The position numbers and the translations under genes are program-made. The notes beneath the pieces are model-generated. The model saw only the letters and a list, made by a program, of their open reading frames with translations. It did not search any database and was not told the DNA's origin. Below, piece after piece: positions 41,642-49,634 of a stretch of 64,000 nucleotides of DNA. Position 1 is the first letter of the stretch, and every line of letters begins with the position of its first letter. The DNA is from Acidobacteriota bacterium (GTDB lineage: Bacteria; Acidobacteriota; Terriglobia; Terriglobales; Acidobacteriaceae). The DNA lies in the NCBI GenBank assembly GCA_018268895.1, contig JAFDVP010000012.1, positions 1 through 64,000 of the forward strand, given 5' to 3'.

Positions 41642-43051
41642 CTAGTCAATACGTCTCTTCAACCGCGGCATGCAGACCTCTGAAAATGGGTTGATGAGAA
41701 ACGTTCCCGGCATCCCTGAGACCAGCACGTTGCCGTCTGCATCGAAGTGCGCCGTCCTGTACTCGCCCTCAGGGAGCGAGTTGATTCTGCGCCAGGTCAC
41801 GCCTTTGTCGTCGCTCAGGTAGACCCCGGTGATTGAGGTCACGATCGCCCGGTTCAACCGTGCCGGGTCCACATCCACCGAGTAGGCGCGCACGTTCGGC
41901 CCCGCCTCGTCCGAGTAGACGTGATAGAGAAACGAGGGGCTCGTCACCTTGGCCACCATCCCCGGCCCCACCGGGTTATACACTCCCCAGCAAGCGGCGA
42001 TGTGCAGCCCACCGACGACAGTCATGCCGTGGATCGCTGAGTCTGCGCCCACACCATCCACGCGGCTCCATCGCATCGTGTGAAGGTTCAGCAGATACGC
42101 CTGGTCGCCGGTTCCAACGTACATGAAGCGCGGATCGGGCGGCCGGGGATCGTCGAACTGAATGGAGAGCAGGTCCATCTCCGAGGGCAGCCCCTGAATC
42201 TCCCTCTCCCGCACCCACTGACCCCCCTCCCCCCTGCGGTAGCGATAGAGCTGCGGCGTAAGGTCGAAGTACCCGAACCCGAGGTAGAGCGTGTTGCCAT
42301 CCGAGGTCATCGCCGCCACATTCGCCCGGACCGGCTCGCCGGGCCTCTTGGTCAACGGCACCTTCGCCGGTCCCTCCTGCACATGAGGGCCGTCGATGGG
42401 ACGAATGATGGCCGAGAGATCCTTCCCGGTTGGAATCACCTCGAAGGCGCCCTTCTGCGTCGTGAGCACGAACGACCTGCCACCGGGGGCCACAATGAAT
42501 CCGTTGCGCAGCCCCTCCCCGATCTGTGCCTCAAAGTAGCTTGGGCCGACTCGGGCTACTGGTGCCCATGTCTCGCCACCGTCGGTCGTCTTCGAGATGT
42601 ACATGGCGCGCTTGTCGGCGGGAACCGTCTCGCTGAGGTCGGCTGACAGCGCCCAGAAGGTGTCCTGGTCGCCGCCTCCCGGCTCCATGGTGGTTGCTTC
42701 GATAAAGTCGGCGGCGTAACCGTGGCTGCCGGGAAGCCCGGTAACCTTTTGAACGGCACATTCTGGCGGCTCTTCCACATCTTCTCCGCGGCGCGTCTCG
42801 ATCACAGGGTGTCGCTTGCGCACTTCAGCGCCGCCTCCCTGCCTCTTCGTGGCGGAGACCTTTCCCGCAGGTGTTTGAGGAGCCACGGATTTTCTAGCCT
42901 GCCCTGCAACAGACGACGGCAAGATCAGCAGCAGACCTGCGCCAGCTATCGCCAGACAATGGTTTATGTCGAAACGGAGGCTGCGACGGTACGGCGCGAG
43001 GTCCAGCGTCTCGCCCCGCCCGCTCTGCCCACCCCAACCCATAACCAACAC
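41642..43051 (-). CDS. secreted BNR/sialidase-like beta-propeller protein
   Basis: 469 residues from GTG 43051 (ATG 43042 alternative). A hydrophobic segment (about 33-50, LAIAGAGLLLILPSSVAG) serves as signal peptide. The mature protein carries TTDGGETWAPVA, FVLTTQKGAFEVIP, RSFVLTTQ and DDKGVTWRRINSLPEG, the Asp-box turns of BNR-type propellers. No arginine triad typical of sialidases is recognised, so it may be a structural propeller rather than an enzyme. It starts one base after the coaD stop, suggesting coupling despite very different roles. Confidence 0.72.
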   Translation of the reverse strand: MLVMGWGGQSGRGETLDLAPYRRSLRFDINHCLAIAGAGLLLILPSSVAGQARKSVAPQTPAGKVSATKRQGGGAEVRKRHPVIETRRGEDVEEPPECAVQKVTGLPGSHGYAADFIEATTMEPGGGDQDTFWALSADLSETVPADKRAMYISKTTDGGETWAPVARVGPSYFEAQIGEGLRNGFIVAPGGRSFVLTTQKGAFEVIPTGKDLSAIIRPIDGPHVQEGPAKVPLTKRPGEPVRANVAAMTSDGNTLYLGFGYFDLTPQLYRYRRGEGGQWVREREIQGLPSEMDLLSIQFDDPRPPDPRFMYVGTGDQAYLLNLHTMRWSRVDGVGADSAIHGMTVVGGLHIAACWGVYNPVGPGMVAKVTSPSFLYHVYSDEAGPNVRAYSVDVDPARLNRAIVTSITGVYLSDDKGVTWRRINSLPEGEYRTAHFDADGNVLVSGMPGTFLINPFSEVCMPRLKRRID

Positions 43052-43052
43052 C

Positions 43053-43547
43053 CTACACCCGGCTGGGCACCTTCACCTTCAATCGCTCCACCACCAGTGG
43101 GGGAACCAGCGCCGAGACATCGCCGCCTAGCTCAAAGACGCCCTTGATGAGCCGCGAGCTGACGTAGGTGTACTTCTCCGCAGGCATCATAAACAGCGTC
43201 TCCAGCTCCGGGTCGAGCTTGCGGTTCATCATGGCCATCTGGAACTCGTACTCATAGTCGGAGATTGCGCGAATACCGCGCAGAACGGCCTTGGCCCCCT
43301 GCTCCCGGCAGAAATCGACCAGCAGACCATCAAATGTCGCCACGGTAACGTTACTAAACCCGGCGACAGCCTCGGTAATCATCTCGACGCGCTCCGGCAC
43401 TGTAAACAAAGGCGTTCCCTTCTCGCTGTTGCGCAGGATCGCTACCACCAGTTCATCGACAATCTTCGATCCGCGTGCGATCAGGTCGAGGTGTCCGTTG
43501 GTCAGAGGGTCGAAGGTGCCGGGATAGATTGCCTTTACCGTATGCAT
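43053..43547 (-). CDS. coaD: phosphopantetheine adenylyltransferase
   Basis: 164 residues from ATG 43547; an in-frame open stretch upstream to 43949 is antisense to the sigma gene and not used. Catalyses the fourth step of coenzyme A synthesis, joining AMP to 4'-phosphopantetheine. Motifs: AIYPGTFDPLTNGHLDLI with the adenylyl-transfer T/HxGH, RGIRAISDYEYEFQMAMMNR, LFMMPAEKYTYVSSRLIK with the SSRxIK loop. Length fits the family (about 160). Divergent from the ECF sigma gene, 126 bases apart. Confidence 0.96.
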   Translation of the reverse strand: MHTVKAIYPGTFDPLTNGHLDLIARGSKIVDELVVAILRNSEKGTPLFTVPERVEMITEAVAGFSNVTVATFDGLLVDFCREQGAKAVLRGIRAISDYEYEFQMAMMNRKLDPELETLFMMPAEKYTYVSSRLIKGVFELGGDVSALVPPLVVERLKVKVPSRV

Positions 43548-43673
43548 GACTTCAGCAGCATACCCTCTTTTCGGGCAAAATGACCCGGACCGTAGTCCTA
43601 TGCCGGACGATGCCCGTCTCTTGAAGTAGCCGGTAAGAGAGTTCGATTGAGGGCTTTCCCCGCCAGGAACCGC

Positions 43674-44279
43674 ATGTCCATCGACGCCACCGCATCGAAC
43701 CTCATTCCCGACGTTGAAGCCGTTCCAGCACCGGCTGCGACACCCTTCGACGACATCGACCAGGTAGTGACGACGCACCAGAAGCGCATCTTCCGCTTTC
43801 TGTTCTCGTCGGTGCACGATGCCGACCTGGCGCACACGCTTACCCAGGAGACCTTTCTGCGCGCATGGAGCTCGCGCGCGGCCTTTCGCGGCGAATGCTC
43901 GGTGACCACCTGGCTTACGCGCATCGCCCTCAACCTGCTTCGCGACCATACGCGCACCGGCCGGTTTCGCTTCTGGCGGCGTGTGGCCTCAAGCTCAGTC
44001 GATGCCTCGGAGATCGCGCCGTTTCTTCCCAACTCCGACTCGCCGCTGGAGTCGCGCATGATCGCCAGCGAGCAGATGTCGCTGATCTGGAAGACGGTCA
44101 ATGAACTGTCCCCGCGGCAACGCACTGTCTTTCTGCTCCGCTTCGTCGACGACATGGAACTGACGGAGATCTCCGCCTCGACGGGCCTTCCTTTAAGCAC
44201 CGTCAAGAGCCACCTTTACCGCGCCCTTGCTGCCGTGCGCACGCGCCACGCCAACTCTTCTCCATCGGAGTCCTTATGA
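43674..44279 (+). CDS. ECF-type RNA polymerase sigma factor
   Basis: 201 residues from ATG 43674, preceded by AGGAA; a TTG at 43647 is possible. Region 2: VVTTHQKRIFRFLFSSVHDADLAHTLTQETFLRAWSS and VTTWLTRIALNLLRDHTR. Region 4: LSPRQRTVFLLRFVDDMELTEISASTGLPLSTVKSHLYRAL. It is followed with four-base overlap by a membrane anti-sigma-like gene and then a periplasmic LTXXQ protein; the three genes form one unit. This mirrors the organisation of metal- or envelope-responsive ECF systems. Confidence 0.9.
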   Translation: MSIDATASNLIPDVEAVPAPAATPFDDIDQVVTTHQKRIFRFLFSSVHDADLAHTLTQETFLRAWSSRAAFRGECSVTTWLTRIALNLLRDHTRTGRFRFWRRVASSSVDASEIAPFLPNSDSPLESRMIASEQMSLIWKTVNELSPRQRTVFLLRFVDDMELTEISASTGLPLSTVKSHLYRALAAVRTRHANSSPSESL

Positions 44280-44803
44280 AGAATCACCTTAACCATGAAC
44301 AGCTCTGCGACCTGCTGCTTACCAGCCGTTCCGGCTCGCTGCCTGTTGTCTCGATCGAGATCGAGAACTCGCGCGAACACGTTCGCGACTGCCACCTCTG
44401 CGCGGCCGAGCTCTCCACGCTCGACCAGTCGCTGCTGCTCTTTCGCTCTACAGCCGACGCCTGGGCCAATCACGAGTGGCACAGCCATCACTCGCTGCTT
44501 CAGAGCCGCAACATGAAGCCCGCCAGTACCGGCCTGCTGGCCTTCCTGGCGCGACCTGTCATCTGGGCTTCGGCGGCTGCCATCGCGCTGTTTGCCGCAG
44601 CGCTTCCAGTCACGCTGCACTATCTTCCTGGCGCGAAGACAAATGCTCCAACAGCAGTGGCGATACAGACAACGAACACAACGCAATCCGACGAAGCCTT
44701 GCTGGAGGAGATCGACCAGACGCTCTCCTCCACAGTCCCAACACCGATGCAGCCTCTGGCCGATCCGACCACGGGCCAGTCGAACACACAAAGGAAGAAC
44801 TGA
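44276..44803 (+). CDS. membrane anti-sigma factor-like protein
   Basis: 175 residues; start ATG overlaps the sigma gene stop (ATGA). N-terminal His-x3-Cys-x2-Cys motif (HVRDCHLCAAEL) of a zinc-finger anti-sigma domain, an amphipathic linker, and one membrane span at about 93-115 (PVIWASAAAIALFAAALPVTL). A short periplasmic tail (about 60 residues) ends in Gln/Asn/Lys. Likely tethers the preceding sigma factor; the periplasmic partner would be the next gene product, which follows after two bases. Confidence 0.85.
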   Translation: MKNHLNHEQLCDLLLTSRSGSLPVVSIEIENSREHVRDCHLCAAELSTLDQSLLLFRSTADAWANHEWHSHHSLLQSRNMKPASTGLLAFLARPVIWASAAAIALFAAALPVTLHYLPGAKTNAPTAVAIQTTNTTQSDEALLEEIDQTLSSTVPTPMQPLADPTTGQSNTQRKN

Positions 44804-44805
44804 CC

Positions 44806-45531
44806 ATGACACTCCATCGCTTGATGACGACCATCTCGCTTGCCGTTCTCTGTGGCTCATCTGCCCTGGCCCAGCAAACTGCTCCCGACCCAGCCCCCGA
44901 GGCCCAGCCGATGCAACACAGGGTCATCGTTCGCGATATTCAGTTTCGCGGACCGGGTGAGTCCGGTCCCCGCACCGACTTGCGCATAGGGCCGCCCGGA
45001 ATGTGGTGGAAGAACCCGGACATCGTGCAGAAGCTCTCGCTGACCGCAGACCAGCAGAAGCGCATGGACGACATCTTCCAGCAGAGCCGTCTTCAGTTGA
45101 TCGACCTGAAGGCCAACGTGGAAAAGCAGGAGCTGCTGCTGGAACCGATGCTCGCGGCCAACCCGCCGGACACCAACAAGGTGCTCGCGCAGATCGACCA
45201 TGTCGCCAGCGCAAGGGCCGAGTTGGAGAAGGCAAACGCACGCATGCTGCTCGGCATACGCGGCGTGCTCTCGGCAGACCAGTGGACCAAATTGCAGACG
45301 GAAAAGCAGGAGATGCACCAGAGGTTCATGCGCAGGCCCAGCGGACCCGGTGGCCCCGGCGGGCCGGGATTCGGCTCCGGAGGTCCACGGCCTCCAAGCG
45401 GCCCCAGTGCTTCAAACAGCCTCTACAGGGTATTTCCCGGCGAACAGGGGCCGGCGATCATCGCATCCGTCGCAGGTCCGACCGACGACGACGTTGAGTT
45501 TCAGGCGGCAGCCGACGATCTGAATATGTAA
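44806..45531 (+). CDS. periplasmic Spy/CpxP-like LTXXQ protein (metal-sensor type)
   Basis: 241 residues from ATG 44806, two bases after the anti-sigma gene. Signal peptide MTLHRLMTTISLAVLCGSSALA. Helical core about 60-160 with KLSLTADQQKRMDDIF (LTXXQ motif) and a second GVLSADQWTKLQTEK, as in Spy/CpxP and CnrX-type sensors. The C-terminus is Gly/Pro rich, then a short acidic tail. No obvious metal cysteines; methionines and a His (AQPMQHRV) are N-terminal. By position it could sense periplasmic stress or a metal and control the anti-sigma factor. Confidence 0.8.
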   Translation: MTLHRLMTTISLAVLCGSSALAQQTAPDPAPEAQPMQHRVIVRDIQFRGPGESGPRTDLRIGPPGMWWKNPDIVQKLSLTADQQKRMDDIFQQSRLQLIDLKANVEKQELLLEPMLAANPPDTNKVLAQIDHVASARAELEKANARMLLGIRGVLSADQWTKLQTEKQEMHQRFMRRPSGPGGPGGPGFGSGGPRPPSGPSASNSLYRVFPGEQGPAIIASVAGPTDDDVEFQAAADDLNM

Positions 45532-45559
45532 ACCTCCACAGCACATTCGCAAAACAAAG

Positions 45560-45589
45560 AGACCCGGCACCTGATCGCCGGGTCTTTTC
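45560..45589 (+). terminator. rho-independent terminator
   Basis: AGACCCGGC and GCCGGGTCT stem with eight-base loop followed by TTTTC, directly after the sigma/anti-sigma/Spy-like unit. Confidence 0.85.
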
Positions 45590-45697
45590 ATGTTCCATGG
45601 CCTGAAAAATCAATCGGAGTATGACGGTGCTGGAGTTGAGTCGATAAGATAGTGCGCACTCTACAAACTCATCTTTCCGGGAGAAGAAACCAGCCCT

Positions 45698-46303
45698 ATG
45701 GCAACCGCAGCTATCGTCAAAAACCAACCTGCCGCAAACCCCGCACCACTTGGACTCGCGGGCTTCGGACTTACCACCATCGTCCTCAGCGCCATCAATG
45801 CCGGCCTTCTGCCTCATGAAGCTGTTGCCGTTGTCGTACCCCTGGCCTTCGCTTACGGCGGCGTTGCGCAGATCATCGCGGGCATCCTCGAGTTCCGCAC
45901 CGGCAACACCTTCGGCATGGTCGCCTTCACCTCGTACGGCCTCTTCTGGTGGTGGTTTGCCTTCCTGCAGTGGACCATCGGCGCGGGCTGGCTCAAGGCC
46001 CCACCGGCCTCCGCCGTCGCCGTCACGCTGCTGGCCTGGGGCGCGTTCACCTTCCTGCTCTGGGTGGTCACCTTCCGCTCCAGCCGCGCCGTCTGGAGCA
46101 TCTTCCTTCTGCTCTGGATCACCTTCCTCTTCCTGGGCCTCGGCGACTTCGGCCTGACCCTCGGCGGCGTTCGCATGGGAGCCATCGGAGGTTATCTCGG
46201 ACTGCTCACCGGTATCGATGCCCTTCTGGTTGCCTTCATCGAGGTACTCAACGCGGTCGCAGGTCGCACAGTGGTTCCACTCGGCGATCCGATCATTCGC
46301 TAA
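45698..46303 (+). CDS. acetate uptake transporter (GPR1/FUN34/SatP family)
   Basis: 201 residues, six membrane spans. Family signature NPAPLGLAGFGLTTIVLS at the first span, AYGGVAQIIAGILEFRTGNTFGMVAFTSYGLFWW in the second and third, then YLGLLTGIDALLV in the last. Imports acetate or succinate, driven by protons. No regulator adjacent; the preceding gene ends in a terminator, so it is transcribed alone. Short N-terminal tail is variable. Confidence 0.93.
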   Translation: MATAAIVKNQPAANPAPLGLAGFGLTTIVLSAINAGLLPHEAVAVVVPLAFAYGGVAQIIAGILEFRTGNTFGMVAFTSYGLFWWWFAFLQWTIGAGWLKAPPASAVAVTLLAWGAFTFLLWVVTFRSSRAVWSIFLLLWITFLFLGLGDFGLTLGGVRMGAIGGYLGLLTGIDALLVAFIEVLNAVAGRTVVPLGDPIIR

Positions 46304-46324
46304 CGGCGAGGCCTTAAACCGCAG

Positions 46325-46349
46325 AGGCCACGCATCCTGTGCATGGCCT
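46325..46349. terminator. possible hairpin between convergent transporter gene and recA
   Basis: AGGCCACGCA and TGCATGGCCT pair 9 of 10 with a 5-base loop. No strong T-run follows, so termination is only possible. Confidence 0.35.
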
Positions 46350-46372
46350 TCGCAATTCCCTTACTTTTTACG

Positions 46373-47449
46373 TTACGAGCGCCGTCCCTTGACGGCTTCG
46401 GTCGCCGCAGCCGCGCCGTTCGCAGGAACGGCGGGGACCTCGGCGGCTGCGTTGGCAGCCGCGATTCCCAGCTTCTTCCTCAGCTCGACATCGATCTTCG
46501 CGAAGGTGTCCTTGTTCTCCTTCAGGAAGTTGCGGACGTTCTCGCGTCCCTGCCCAATGCGCTCGCCGGAGTAGCTGTACCATGCTCCGCTCTTCTCCAC
46601 GATGTTGTGCAGCACCGCGAGGTCGAGCACATCGCCCTCGCGCGAGATGCCCTCGCCATACAGGATGTCGAACTCGGCGTCGCGGAACGGCGCCGCAACC
46701 TTGTTCTTGACGATCTTGGTCTTGGTGCGCGAACCCACTACAACGTCGCCGTCCTTGACCGCGCCGATGCGGCGAATGTCGATGCGAACGGAGGAGTAGA
46801 ACTTCAGCGCGCGTCCGCCGGTCGTCGTCTCCGGGTTACCGAACATGACGCCGATCTTGTCGCGAATCTGGTTGATGAAGATGAGGCAGGTGCGCGACTT
46901 GGCCACCGTGCCGGTGAGTTTGCGCAATGCCTGAGACATCAAGCGAGCCTGCAAGCCCATGTGCGAGTCGCCCATCTCGCCGTCGATCTCGGCCTTGGGA
47001 ACCAGCGCCGCCACTGAGTCCACCACCAGCACGTCGATCGCTCCCGACTTCACCAGCGCATCCACGATCTCAAGCGCCTGCTCGCCATAGTCCGGCTGGC
47101 TCACCAGCAGGTTATCGACATCAACGCCAAGCTTCTTCGCATAGGCAGGGTCCAGCGCATGTTCAGCGTCCACAAACGCCGCCAGACCGCCGGCCTTCTG
47201 CGCCTCGGCGATGATTTGCAGGGTAATCGTTGTCTTACCCGAGGACTCAGGTCCAAAGATCTCCACCACACGACCGCGCGGCACACCACCTACACCCAGC
47301 GCAGCGTCGAACGAGATCGAACCCGTCGAGATGACCGAGATCGGGACAATCGCCTCCTTGGCTCCGAGCCTCATGATCGAGCCCTTGCCAAACTGCTTCT
47401 CAAGCTGTGAAAGCGCTGTCTCTATAGCCTTGTTCCGGTCATCTGCCAC
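46373..47449 (-). CDS. recA: recombinase RecA
   Basis: 358 residues. Walker [10 protein letters not shown], the [11 protein letters not shown] region, [37 protein letters not shown] (Walker B and L1), [30 protein letters not shown] (L2), and C-terminal low-complexity tail rich in Ala (about 335-358). Full-length and intact. Promotes strand exchange and stimulates LexA cleavage. I saw no standard SOS box upstream in the roughly 100 bases before the start. Confidence 0.98.
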   Translation of the reverse strand: MADDRNKAIETALSQLEKQFGKGSIMRLGAKEAIVPISVISTGSISFDAALGVGGVPRGRVVEIFGPESSGKTTITLQIIAEAQKAGGLAAFVDAEHALDPAYAKKLGVDVDNLLVSQPDYGEQALEIVDALVKSGAIDVLVVDSVAALVPKAEIDGEMGDSHMGLQARLMSQALRKLTGTVAKSRTCLIFINQIRDKIGVMFGNPETTTGGRALKFYSSVRIDIRRIGAVKDGDVVVGSRTKTKIVKNKVAAPFRDAEFDILYGEGISREGDVLDLAVLHNIVEKSGAWYSYSGERIGQGRENVRNFLKENKDTFAKIDVELRKKLGIAAANAAAEVPAVPANGAAAATEAVKGRRS

Positions 47450-47552
47450 GTCGTGGGTCTCCTCTGAGTAACGTCAAAACGGATTCTAGCAGTTAAAAAC
47501 AGAAAGGCAAATAAAAAGCGAAATGGCCATCGTTCTTTTGGCCGCAATGCGC

Positions 47553-48305
47553 TTATAAACCAAGTGCCAGTTTGCGGTGGAATACCGCGAGCATCATGCT
47601 CTTGAGCTGGAGTTCGAGCTCCGGGTCGTAGCGGTAGCCTTCGTCGCGCATAAAGGCGTGGGCGCCGTTGACCTCGAGCCACTGATAGTTGGCCCCTACC
47701 TCGTCGAGGCGCGCGAGAATCCTGCGTCGGCCTTCGAGAGGGACGTGCGGGTCCTGGCGTCCCCAGATGTGGAGCAGCTCGCCCTTGATCTCCCCGGCGC
47801 GGGCCAGCGAGTCGTCTTTCTTGCCTGCGCCGAGTGTGCCGGAGTGGATATCAGTTGCGTAGAAGCAGACGGCGGCGCGGACCTCGGGGTTCATCGCTGC
47901 GCGGAAGGCGAGATGGCCGCCAAGACAGATGCCGACCACGCCCAGCCGCCCGTTGCACTGCGGCATCGCAGCCATATATTTCAGCAGCGAACGAGCATCG
48001 TCGTCGTAGGCAGAGAGCTGCTTCGCATACTTGTCGTAGTTGCCCTTGTCAGAGCCAGCCTGATCGTAGGCGAGCACGGTCCCCGCAGGCTCAAGCTCGT
48101 GATAGACCTCGGGGACAGCGACCAGGTATCCATGCCCCGCCAAAAACGAGGCGAAGCGGCGAATGGGCCCGGTCATCTGAAAGATCTCCGAGTAAAGGAT
48201 GATGCCGGGGAACTTCGCGCCTTCAACGGCGGGGTGAAAGAAATACGTCCGCATGGGGCCGTTGGCGGTGGGGATGCCCTGAACGAGGTCGTCTTTGAGA
48301 ATCAT
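47553..48305 (-). CDS. dienelactone hydrolase-family protein
   Basis: 250 residues. Alpha/beta hydrolase with the characteristic Cys nucleophile in VGICLGGHLAFRAA, Asp in WGRQDPHVP and His in NGAHAFMRDEGYRYD. Early motif PGIILYSEIFQMTGPIRRFA and YLVAVPEVYHEL match family folds. Acts on dienelactone or other cyclic esters in the cytoplasm. No aromatic degradation genes are adjacent, so substrate is open. recA lies 100 bases downstream on the same strand, apparently independent. Confidence 0.88.
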   Translation of the reverse strand: MILKDDLVQGIPTANGPMRTYFFHPAVEGAKFPGIILYSEIFQMTGPIRRFASFLAGHGYLVAVPEVYHELEPAGTVLAYDQAGSDKGNYDKYAKQLSAYDDDARSLLKYMAAMPQCNGRLGVVGICLGGHLAFRAAMNPEVRAAVCFYATDIHSGTLGAGKKDDSLARAGEIKGELLHIWGRQDPHVPLEGRRRILARLDEVGANYQWLEVNGAHAFMRDEGYRYDPELELQLKSMMLAVFHRKLALGL

Positions 48306-48720
48306 GTGGCTCCTTATTTACGAATTCGTCTCCGTCAACATAACGACGTTTATGAGGACGAATGATCCGAGAGCGATACGGCCTTGGTCGATGAGTGCAT
48401 TGCCCTGTTATCGCCAAGTTACCGAAAACGCGACTTTCGAGGAAGTATCTCCTGGCGACAAGCGTAGATGTAGGATAGGTCGGCCGCGCACACATGTCAG
48501 TGCTGATCAGATCGTGCCCTGGGCACACGGGATGTCCTCGATGTGGTTACCTCGATGACCAACCAGAAACGCCAGCTAAGTGCCAGAAGTCGGGGTGGAG
48601 GTTCAGGACGCCGAGAGCAACCCGCAAGATCCTGTGCCTATATGCCCCTAAATCTTTACACCTTTCGTGGGAGGAGACAGATCCCATGATCGGGTTCAAT
48701 AATGCAGAGAGGGCCTGCCC
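48306..48720. other. 415-base intergenic region with possible small zinc-ribbon frame
   Basis: Between divergent dienelactone hydrolase and CAP genes. A forward frame (48494-48724) is noted separately; the rest shows nothing recognised. Confidence 0.4.
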
Positions 48721-48724
48721 ATGA
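48494..48724 (+). CDS. doubtful small protein with Cys-x2-Cys-Gly motif
   Basis: 76 residues. CPRCGYLDDQPETPAKCQ near residues 13-30 looks like one knuckle of a zinc ribbon; the expected second Cys pair reads KSGW, so the ribbon would be damaged. The frame's stop overlaps the CAP gene start (ATGA). Remaining composition is unlike a typical protein. Could be a decayed gene. Confidence 0.2.
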   Translation: MSVLIRSCPGHTGCPRCGYLDDQPETPAKCQKSGWRFRTPRATRKILCLYAPKSLHLSWEETDPMIGFNNAERACP

Positions 48725-49476
48725 GGAAACTAATCGGTACTTATCTGCTCGGCGCTATTTGGACCGTCGGTGCGCTGGGTAACGCCAGCGCCCAATCCCG
48801 GGAAGCCAGACAGTTGATGGAAGCGACCAACACAGACCGCGCCCAACAGGGCCTTGGCCCGCTCAAGTGGAACCCAGCTCTGGCGCGAGCCGCGCAAAAA
48901 CACGCTGAGCTGATGGTGGGGCAGCGCACGCTGTTACACCAGTATGGAGGAGAAGCGGATGTGGATACGCGCGTGAGGCAGGAGGGCGCGCACTTTCACG
49001 TGGCCGCCGAAAATCTGGCCGCTGCACAGACTCCCGCGGCGCTGGAGACGGCGTGGATGCACTCGCCCCGGCACCGCGCAAATATTCTCGATCCGCGACT
49101 GAATGAGATAGGCATAGGGATTGTGCGCCAGGGAGGATATTTGTGGGCGGTGGAGGATTTCTCCGCCGCCGCCGCTGTGTTGGGCTCCTCGCAGATTGAA
49201 CGTACCATCGGCCAGTTGCTGAACAAGCGTGGCCTCGGGCCGGCAGGTGACGTGGCTGCAGCCCGGGAGACATGTGCAATGGACCATGGTGCTGCGGGAG
49301 GTCTGCGGCCGAAATTCGTTATGCGCTGGGAAGCTTCCAGTTTAAACAGGCTGCCCGATGTGCTGGAGCAGAAGATCAGTACAGGGCGCTACCGCACCGC
49401 AGCAGTAGGCTCATGCAATATCGGTAACGAGGGGCCAGGATTTACGACATACCACCTTGCTGTACTGCTCTTCTAG
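48721..49476 (+). CDS. secreted CAP (SCP/PR1) domain protein
   Basis: 251 residues. Signal peptide (LIGTYLLGAIWTVGALGNASAQ). CAP domain about 30-150: LMEATNTDRAQQGLGPLKWNPALARAAQKHAELM, with His in RTLLHQYG, FHVAAENLA and HSPRHRANILDPRLNEIGIGIVRQGGYLWAVEDFS. These match bacterial SCP-like extracellular proteins whose role is unknown. The C-terminal 100 residues contain two cysteines, possible disulfide (ETCAMDH, GSCNIG), and no known domain. Preceded by a purine-rich GGAGGAG site further upstream and GAGAGGG near the start. Confidence 0.85.
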   Translation: MRKLIGTYLLGAIWTVGALGNASAQSREARQLMEATNTDRAQQGLGPLKWNPALARAAQKHAELMVGQRTLLHQYGGEADVDTRVRQEGAHFHVAAENLAAAQTPAALETAWMHSPRHRANILDPRLNEIGIGIVRQGGYLWAVEDFSAAAAVLGSSQIERTIGQLLNKRGLGPAGDVAAARETCAMDHGAAGGLRPKFVMRWEASSLNRLPDVLEQKISTGRYRTAAVGSCNIGNEGPGFTTYHLAVLLF

Positions 49477-49634
49477 GCAGGAACAGATAGGCTTTTGCAT
49501 CATGCACACTGCCTTCCGAGTATCCCGGTTCTCGAAGAGCGATAAATCGCCAATGCACTTAGCGAGTCGGATTAGTACCGACAAGTCGGCTTATCGGTAG
49601 TGATCGCTTGCATTCGCGCCTGACTACTGGACCA

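Noticed and set aside
47450..47552. SOS (LexA) box before recA
   Set aside because: No standard inverted-repeat box (CTGT-N8-ACAG or GAAC-N4-GTTC) was seen in this gap.
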